The notes below the pieces were generated by a model that ran no database searches, was not told where the DNA came from, and was given only the letters and a program-made list of their open reading frames with translations. From Gammaproteobacteria bacterium (GTDB lineage Bacteria; Pseudomonadota; Gammaproteobacteria; Burkholderiales; Rhodocyclaceae): DNA of 64,000 nucleotides. The position numbers and the translations under genes were made by a program. Shown here in pieces: positions 59,328-64,000 of this stretch (positions are counted from its first letter, which is position 1; every line of letters starts with the position of its first letter). The stretch spans positions 62,001-126,000 of the forward strand of contig JARFTZ010000046.1 of assembly GCA_029289235.1 (NCBI GenBank), given 5' to 3'.

Positions 59328-60463
59328 CGCTCGCCTCCCTGGGAAGCGTGTCGCGCCACGTCCTTGAAGCGCCCGTATTGATAGTGCGCCGCACAGGCGC
59401 CTTCCGCCGACACCATGCAGGAACCCACCGGCCGTTCCGGCGTGCATGCCGTGCCGAAGATCCGGCACTCCTGCGGCCGCTTCTCGCCGCGCAGGATCGC
59501 GCCGCATTCACAGGCCTTGTTGTCCGGAACCGGCACGTAGCCGAGACCGAATCGCGCCTCCGCGTCGAAGGCGGCATACTCCGGACGCACTTTCAGCGCG
59601 CTGTGCGGCAGCGTGCCGAGACCGCGCCACTCGAAAGCGTCGCGCAACGCGAACACCTCGTTCATCAGCGCCTGCGCCTTGCGGTTCCCCTCCGGCGTCA
59701 CAGCCCGGGTGAATTCGTTTTCCACTTCCGCACGGCCGGCGTTGATCTGGCGCACCAGCATCAGGATCGCCTGCAGTACGTCCAACGGCTCGAAGCCGGC
59801 GATGACCACTGGCTTGCCGTAAACGTTGGCGAACGGCTCGTACGGACGGCTGCCGATCACCGTCGACACATGCGCCGGGCCGACGAAGCCGTCGAGTTGC
59901 ACACCTGCCGGGTTGTCCAGGATCGCCCGCATGGCCGCCGGCGTCAGCACGTGGTTGCAGAGCACGAAGAAATTCGCAAGCCCCAGCGCTTCGGCCTGCC
60001 GGATCGCGACCGCCGTCGGCGGCGTTGTCGTCTCGAAACCGATGGCGAGAAACGCCACTTGCTTATCGGGATTCTGCCGCGCCAGTTCGAGCGCGTCGGT
60101 AATCGCGTAAACCATGCGTACGTCGGCCCCCTGCGCCCTGGCCTTCTGCAACGAAAGACCGTGCGACGCCGGTACGCGCAGGCAGTCGCCATAACTGCAG
60201 AGCGTCACCTCGTGTTCCAGCGCCAACCGGATCGCCTGGTCGATGCGACCGACCGGCAGCACGCAGACCGGGCAGCCCGGCCCGTGGATCATCCTGACCC
60301 GCGGCGGCAGCAGGTCGGCCAGGCCATAGCGCGAAATGGCATGGGTGTGGCCGCCGCAGAACTCCATCAGGTGGTAGCGCCGCCCGTCCCGCACTTCACC
60401 GGCGATGGCCTCCGCCAGACCACGGGCCAGTTTGCCGTTGCGGAATTCCTCGATGTACTTCAT
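59324..60463 (-). CDS. hypD: Hydrogenase maturation factor HypD
   Basis: A 379-residue Fe-S scaffold where, with HypC, the Fe(CN)2CO unit is built. FCGGHTHAI carries the active Cys; [21 protein letters not shown] and [10 protein letters not shown] are the other motifs. The C-terminal cluster cysteines are in [20 protein letters not shown] and [13 protein letters not shown]. It overlaps hypC and hypE by four bases each. Confidence 0.95.
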   Translation of the reverse strand: MKYIEEFRNGKLARGLAEAIAGEVRDGRRYHLMEFCGGHTHAISRYGLADLLPPRVRMIHGPGCPVCVLPVGRIDQAIRLALEHEVTLCSYGDCLRVPASHGLSLQKARAQGADVRMVYAITDALELARQNPDKQVAFLAIGFETTTPPTAVAIRQAEALGLANFFVLCNHVLTPAAMRAILDNPAGVQLDGFVGPAHVSTVIGSRPYEPFANVYGKPVVIAGFEPLDVLQAILMLVRQINAGRAEVENEFTRAVTPEGNRKAQALMNEVFALRDAFEWRGLGTLPHSALKVRPEYAAFDAEARFGLGYVPVPDNKACECGAILRGEKRPQECRIFGTACTPERPVGSCMVSAEGACAAHYQYGRFKDVARHASQGGER

Positions 60464-60699
60464 CCCGACATTCCTGCCGCCTGCCCCATCCCCATTTCCG
60501 CGAAAAGCGCCAGCGTGCGCTCGGCCTCCTCGACATCGAGTTTTTGCAGGGCGAACCCGACATGCACGATGACGTAGTCGCCAACTGCCACGTCATCGAC
60601 AAGCGCCAGCGATACTGCCTTTCTCACGCCGCCAAGGTCGACGATGGCGTTCCCGTCGTCCTGAAGTTGTTCAACGCGCGCCGGAATAGCTAAGCACAT
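60460..60699 (-). CDS. hypC: Hydrogenase maturation chaperone HypC
   Basis: A 79-residue chaperone starting [12 protein letters not shown]. The Cys after the initiator Met (processed to the N terminus) binds the iron complex and later the large subunit. [20 protein letters not shown] is the conserved OB-fold end. It overlaps hypF by ten bases and hypD by four. Confidence 0.95.
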   Translation of the reverse strand: MCLAIPARVEQLQDDGNAIVDLGGVRKAVSLALVDDVAVGDYVIVHVGFALQKLDVEEAERTLALFAEMGMGQAAGMSG

Positions 60700-61799
60700 A
60701 ACGCCAGCTTCTGAAGATGCCGCGCACCGACCCAGGCCTGCCCAAGCGACAAACCGGCGTCCCCCGGGGAAAGGCGTTGTGCCGTCAGTACCTCGATCCG
60801 GTCCTGTTGCAGCAATTCCGACAACCTGCGCACGAGCAAGCGATTCTGGAAACAGCCGCCACCGCAGGCGACCCGACGTATCCCGTTCTGCTCCACGGCA
60901 TCACGTACCCAGGCGGCCAGCCCCTCCGCTACGGTCGCATGGAACAGCGCCGCACCGTAGCCAGCCTCCATTCCATCAGCCAGCGCGGCAAGGAGCGGGC
61001 GAAAATCCAGCGAGCGTGCGATTTCATACCCCCCGGTCAGCGCAGCCGTCTCGCCGTGCCGCTCTGCCAGTTTTTCCAGCGCCATTGCCGCTTCCCCCTC
61101 GAACGATTGTTGCGGACAGAGGCCAAGCAGCCCTGCCGCCGCGTCGAAGAGGCGGCCAAGACTGCTGGTCGACGGGCAATTTACGTCACGTTCAAGCATC
61201 GTCGCGATGGTTGCGGCCCCGGGCCGGTCAGCAAAACGTTCAACGATCTGATCCTGGCGCCCAATGCCAGCCAGCGCCGACGCCCCCATCCGCCAGGCTT
61301 CGCGCGCGGCGCGGTCGCCGCCGGGCAAACGCAGAGAAAACAGGTGACCAAGACGCTGAAAGTCAGCACCGTCACATCGCAGCAACTCGCCGCCCCAGGC
61401 CTGGCCGTCGCTACCCAGCCCGACGCCATCCATCGCCAGCCCCAGCACCCGCTCGATCACGCCATGCTCGGCGCACACCGCCGCCACATGCGCATGATGG
61501 TGCTGCACGGGCAGTGCGGGAATCCCCTGTCGTTCGGCAAGTTGCACCGCCAGGCGGGTACTGAAGAAATCCGGATGCAGGTCATGCACGACCAACGCCG
61601 GACGAATCGAACGTTCCGCGCAAAGCTGGTCGGCCGCCCGTTCCAGCGCATTGCACGCATCCGCATCGACGAGATCGCCGATCGTTTTGGAAACCAAGGC
61701 TGTCCGCCCGTGCATGGCACAAACGGAAGCCTTCAACCAGCCGCCAACCGCCAGCACCGACGGGGTGTCGAACGGCAGAGTGAAGGAAAGAAACGTCAT
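60690..61799 (-). CDS. hypF: Short HypF, Kae1-like domain only
   Basis: A 369-residue protein that matches only the C-terminal half of HypF. Motifs of the Kae1-like carbamoyltransferase domain are present: [16 protein letters not shown] (iron-binding histidines), [36 protein letters not shown] and [12 protein letters not shown]. The acylphosphatase, zinc-finger and YrdC domains of full HypF (about 750 residues) are absent and are not encoded next to it. As I recall, Ralstonia eutropha HypF1 is similarly short. It should complete carbamoyl transfer to HypE but may need another source of carbamoyl adenylate. Confidence 0.9.
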   Translation of the reverse strand: MTFLSFTLPFDTPSVLAVGGWLKASVCAMHGRTALVSKTIGDLVDADACNALERAADQLCAERSIRPALVVHDLHPDFFSTRLAVQLAERQGIPALPVQHHHAHVAAVCAEHGVIERVLGLAMDGVGLGSDGQAWGGELLRCDGADFQRLGHLFSLRLPGGDRAAREAWRMGASALAGIGRQDQIVERFADRPGAATIATMLERDVNCPSTSSLGRLFDAAAGLLGLCPQQSFEGEAAMALEKLAERHGETAALTGGYEIARSLDFRPLLAALADGMEAGYGAALFHATVAEGLAAWVRDAVEQNGIRRVACGGGCFQNRLLVRRLSELLQQDRIEVLTAQRLSPGDAGLSLGQAWVGARHLQKLALCA

Positions 61800-62689
61800 T
61801 CAGCCAGCGACGCCCGCAGCGACAGAAGTTGTGTTTCCAGTTCCGCGACGCGCTTCTTCAACGCGGTTACGCTTTCCTCCCGTCGGGAGACCGCAGAGGC
61901 CAGCTCACCGTGAAGCCAGTCGAGCCAGGCGTCCATTCCCTCGCCGGTTTCGGCCGAAACCTGCAGGACCGCGATGTCCGGATTGACGCGACGCGCATTG
62001 GCGATCACCTGCGCCACGTCGAAACGCAGATGGGGCAAGAGATCGCATTTATTGAGCAGCATCAGGCGCGCGGCACGGAACATGTCCGGATACTTGAGCG
62101 GCTTGTCCTCGCCCTCGGTCACCGAAAGGATGACGACCTTGGCAGCCTCCCCAAGATCGAACCCCGCCGGGCAGACAAGATTGCCGACATTCTCGATGAA
62201 CAGCAGCGAGGCGGGCGCCGGCGCCAGTTCATCCAGCGCCTGCTGCACGCGCAGGGCGTCAAGGTGGCAGCCCTTGCCGGTGTTGATCTGCTCCGCCCGC
62301 GCTCCGGTTTCCCGGATGCGCTCGGCGTCGAGGCTGGTCTGCTGATCGCCTTCGATCACCGCCAGCGGCACGCTGCCCTGTAACGCGGCGATAGTCCGCA
62401 CCAGGAGGGACGTCTTGCCGGAACCCGGGCTCGATACGAGATTCAGCGCCAGCACGCCATCCTGTTCGAAACGCAGCCTGTTCGCCGCGGCGAACGCATC
62501 GTTCTTCGCCAGGATGTCGCGTTCGACCTGCACCTGGCGCAGCACTATCGACTCTCCACCTCCGGGGTCATGAGTGTGTGAGTGGGAGTGTGTGTGAGGA
62601 TGAGCATGACGATAACGCAGACCGTTCGGCCCGAGATGCTCATGAGGAACACCAGCAGCTTCATCGCCACAACCACAGGTTGAACACAT
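61796..62689 (-). CDS. hypB: Hydrogenase nickel-incorporation GTPase HypB
   Basis: A 297-residue GTPase for nickel insertion. The N terminus has the high-affinity CSTCGCG motif and a His-rich stretch ([14 protein letters not shown]) for nickel storage. G1 is [30 protein letters not shown] and LLNKCDLLP follow. The C-terminal 35 residues ([20 protein letters not shown]...) look like an added coiled-coil tail not needed for the family fold. It is three bases after hypA. Confidence 0.95.
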   Translation of the reverse strand: MCSTCGCGDEAAGVPHEHLGPNGLRYRHAHPHTHSHSHTHDPGGGESIVLRQVQVERDILAKNDAFAAANRLRFEQDGVLALNLVSSPGSGKTSLLVRTIAALQGSVPLAVIEGDQQTSLDAERIRETGARAEQINTGKGCHLDALRVQQALDELAPAPASLLFIENVGNLVCPAGFDLGEAAKVVILSVTEGEDKPLKYPDMFRAARLMLLNKCDLLPHLRFDVAQVIANARRVNPDIAVLQVSAETGEGMDAWLDWLHGELASAVSRREESVTALKKRVAELETQLLSLRASLAE

Positions 62690-62692
62690 GGC

Positions 62693-63034
62693 TCACTCCA
62701 CCTCCAGCGCTTTCAGTCTCAACTCCCGGCCGCTCCGGAGTTCCACATCACGACCGCCACACGCCGGGCAGTCATCGAAGACCTCAGAAAGAACCACGGT
62801 CCGGCGGCATTCCCGGCACCACCCCGTTCCAGGAATCCCGATGATCTCCAGAGCAGCCTCCGCTGCAATCGTCTCGCGCGCGACGACATCAAAACAGAAG
62901 CGCATTGCCTCCGCCTCGACTGCGGCAAACGCACCTATTTCGAGGACGACTTTCCGTACACGATGAAATCCCTCCGCCTCTGCCGTCTCCTCGATGAGGC
63001 CGAGCACATGCTCGGCCAGCGACAGTTCGTGCAT
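62693..63034 (-). CDS. hypA: Hydrogenase nickel-incorporation protein HypA
   Basis: A 113-residue nickel carrier. MHELSLAEHVLGLIEETA contains the His2 nickel site; the zinc site is formed by WCRECRR and DCPACGGRDVE. It works with HypB to load nickel into HoxH. First gene of the hyp-hox run, 15 bases after the dodecin gene on the same strand. Confidence 0.95.
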   Translation of the reverse strand: MHELSLAEHVLGLIEETAEAEGFHRVRKVVLEIGAFAAVEAEAMRFCFDVVARETIAAEAALEIIGIPGTGWCRECRRTVVLSEVFDDCPACGGRDVELRSGRELRLKALEVE

Positions 63035-63049
63035 CTCAGGCGTAGCGCC

Positions 63050-63262
63050 TTACTCGTCTTCGATACGGAAACCGACCTTCAACGTCACCTGGAAATGCGC
63101 CACCTTGCCATCAACCACATGCCCGGTGGTCTTCACCACCTCGAACCAGGAAATATGGCGAATGCTCTTCGCGCTGGTTTCGATTGCATTGCGAATGGCG
63201 TCATCAATCCCCTCTTTTGACGACCCGACGATTTCGACCATCTTGTAAACATGATCCGACAT
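63050..63262 (-). CDS. Dodecin family flavin-binding protein
   Basis: A 70-residue dodecin: SDHVYKMVEIVGSSKEGIDD, then ISWFEVVKTTGHVVDGKVAH and FQVTLKVGFRIEDE. Dodecins form hollow dodecamers that store or buffer flavins, with the Trp stacking on the ring. GGGGAGGTG precedes the ATG. Placement just upstream of the hydrogenase genes, which need FMN and FAD, may be meaningful but could be chance. Confidence 0.92.
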   Translation of the reverse strand: MSDHVYKMVEIVGSSKEGIDDAIRNAIETSAKSIRHISWFEVVKTTGHVVDGKVAHFQVTLKVGFRIEDE

Positions 63263-63294
63263 GAACACCTCCCCATTTTCATCGCTATCGATTC

Positions 63295-63320
63295 GAAGGC
63301 CGGCGTACCTGCCGGCCTTC
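63295..63320. terminator. Strong hairpin upstream of dodecin
   Basis: GAAGGCCGGC (63295-63304) and GCCGGCCTTC (63311-63320) form a perfect ten-base stem with a six-base loop, between the 44-residue gene and dodecin. No T run follows on the minus strand, so it may be an attenuator or stabilising structure rather than a full terminator. Confidence 0.6.
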
Positions 63321-63329
63321 ACCTGAAAA

Positions 63330-63464
63330 TCAGATTTTTCCGGGGGCAATAACCGGAACAGTACCGACCGGGTGCTTCTTCTCGTGCTTGATCGCCTTCT
63401 TTTCCTTGGGAGTCTTCTCCGCCTGCTTTTTCGGTTCCTTGATGCTTTCCTGAGGTTTGCCCAT
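63330..63464 (-). CDS. Small Lys-rich protein, 44 residues
   Basis: A short reading frame beginning MGKPQESIKEPKKQAEKTPK and ending PVGTVPVIAPGKI. Lysine makes up about 30 percent of it, and the PKKxAEKTPKEKKAIKHEKK core looks disordered and nucleic-acid binding. AAGGAG lies nine bases before the ATG. Similar short Lys-rich proteins occur in betaproteobacteria, but I know no function. It is followed by a strong hairpin and the dodecin gene. Confidence 0.65.
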   Translation of the reverse strand: MGKPQESIKEPKKQAEKTPKEKKAIKHEKKHPVGTVPVIAPGKI

Positions 63465-63585
63465 GATCCGAACTCTCCTTTGAACATTTAAAGAACGGCA
63501 CTACCGCCTGTTCAGTATAGGACGACAGAGGAAGAGCGGAAACACGAGGAGAAATCGGCATAGGGGGCGACCAATATCGGCCGCG

Positions 63586-63629
63586 CCCCTGCCACACCAC
63601 CCGGCATGCGGGTCCGCACCGGGCGGCTC
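63586..63629 (-). ncRNA. Group II intron domain V
   Basis: Read on the minus strand, GAGCCGCCCGGTGCGGACCC continues into GCATGCCGGGTGGTGTGGCA. The paired GCCCGG/CCGGGT arms with a GCGGACCCGC tip have the form of domain V in bacterial group II introns, the catalytic hairpin. Confidence 0.75.
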
Positions 63630-63641
63630 GGGAAGTTGAGG

Positions 63642-64000
63642 TTATGAGAGACGAGGTACTCCAAGTCGATCAAAGTAGGCAATGGTCAGTACCGTTTTCA
63701 GTAGCCGATCAGCGTTTCGCCAGTAGCTACGCGCATTTCCAGCCACCCTACACGCCACAACTTCCGGCGCACCGAGGGCTTTCAATTCCCGATACATTGT
63801 CGTGCCGCGCTTCCAGTGCTTGAGTTGGATCGCCCGCAACCGATGTCGCATCCACTCGTCCAGCGTTCGCCAGACTTTCGGCGTTTGCGATAACCGGAAA
63901 TAGGCTTTCCAGCCCAATACATAGGGGCGCAGCTTTTCGACAACTTCCGCCATACTGCGACCGCCTGAGCGCCGGGTCAGTTGCCTGATCCGCTGCCTGT
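63642..64000 (-). CDS. ltrA: Group II intron reverse transcriptase/maturase, C-terminal part
   Basis: The frame is open to the window edge, so only the last 119 or so residues are seen. The maturase (GIIM) domain is clear: VVEKLRPYVLGWKAYFRLSQ, then LDEWMRHRLRAIQLKHWKRG and YWRNADRLLKTVLTIAYFDR with LGVP near the end. The reverse-transcriptase domain lies outside. No endonuclease domain follows the maturase domain, as in group IIC-type proteins. Confidence 0.9.
   Translation of the reverse strand, partial: RQRIRQLTRRSGGRSMAEVVEKLRPYVLGWKAYFRLSQTPKVWRTLDEWMRHRLRAIQLKHWKRGTTMYRELKALGAPEVVACRVAGNARSYWRNADRLLKTVLTIAYFDRLGVPRLS

Larger units (their letters stand above)
63554..64000 (-). mobile_element. 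Group II intron, 3' portion
   Basis: The window holds the 3' end of a minus-strand group II intron: the end of its maturase, domain V and domain VI. The putative 3' splice boundary is after CCGAT at 63554, following CCCCCTATG. The 5' part lies beyond the right edge. The 3' exon is the gene-poor stretch before the 44-residue protein. Confidence 0.75.

Overview
The window reads as chromosomal DNA of a betaproteobacterium, most likely of the Rhodocyclales. The reasons are the gene order hfq-hflX-hflK-hflC-DUF2065-hisZ-purA, the use of HisZ, divergent rluC/rne, and high GC throughout. The species assignment is inference, since no rRNA is present. Nearly every base is coding. Three tRNA genes each have a recognisable promoter and terminator, and one mobile element, a group II intron fragment, lies at the right edge.

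Layout. 1-5020: fructose phosphotransferase operon fruB-fruK-fruA on the minus strand, with a divergent LacI-type regulator and palindromic operators. 5061-15364: housekeeping genes (acnA, DUF1178, ybaK, rlmB, a P-type cation ATPase, rnr). 15404-23375: tRNA-Leu, a coiled-coil hypothetical, then the hfq-to-purA operon, then tRNA-Arg. 23572-34934: a 36-residue membrane peptide, sppA, a HAD phosphatase, rluC, rne with a structured leader, uvrB, an aromatic/aspartate aminotransferase and an AsmA-like envelope protein. 34993-36104: tRNA-Asn and two small genes. 36471-39844: modE-modA-modB-modC with a clear ModE box.

39937-50011 is one long minus-strand block with two complete FbpA/AfuA-type ABC importers, a HAD phosphatase between them, and a terminal LysR regulator. 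The binding proteins lack the iron-binding tyrosine pair. Together with the phosphatase this suggests sugar-phosphate or another organophosphate as substrate rather than iron. One of the two ATPases has glutamine in place of the catalytic glutamate.

51179-63034 is a [NiFe]-hydrogenase locus transcribed right to left: hypA-hypB-hypF(short)-hypC-hypD-hypE, then hoxY-hoxH-maturation protease-hoxE-hoxF-hoxU. The catalytic subunits look like the soluble bidirectional group 3d type. The hoxF product, however, is a 1053-residue fusion of a NuoF-like NADH module with a complete GltD/NfnB-like NADPH module. This is the most unusual system in the window. It could be a hydrogenase whose diaphorase handles both NAD(H) and NADP(H), possibly with electron bifurcation or transhydrogenation. 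The hyp genes supply metallocentre assembly and the protease matures HoxH. The window ends with dodecin, a 44-residue basic protein and the 3' part of a group II intron.
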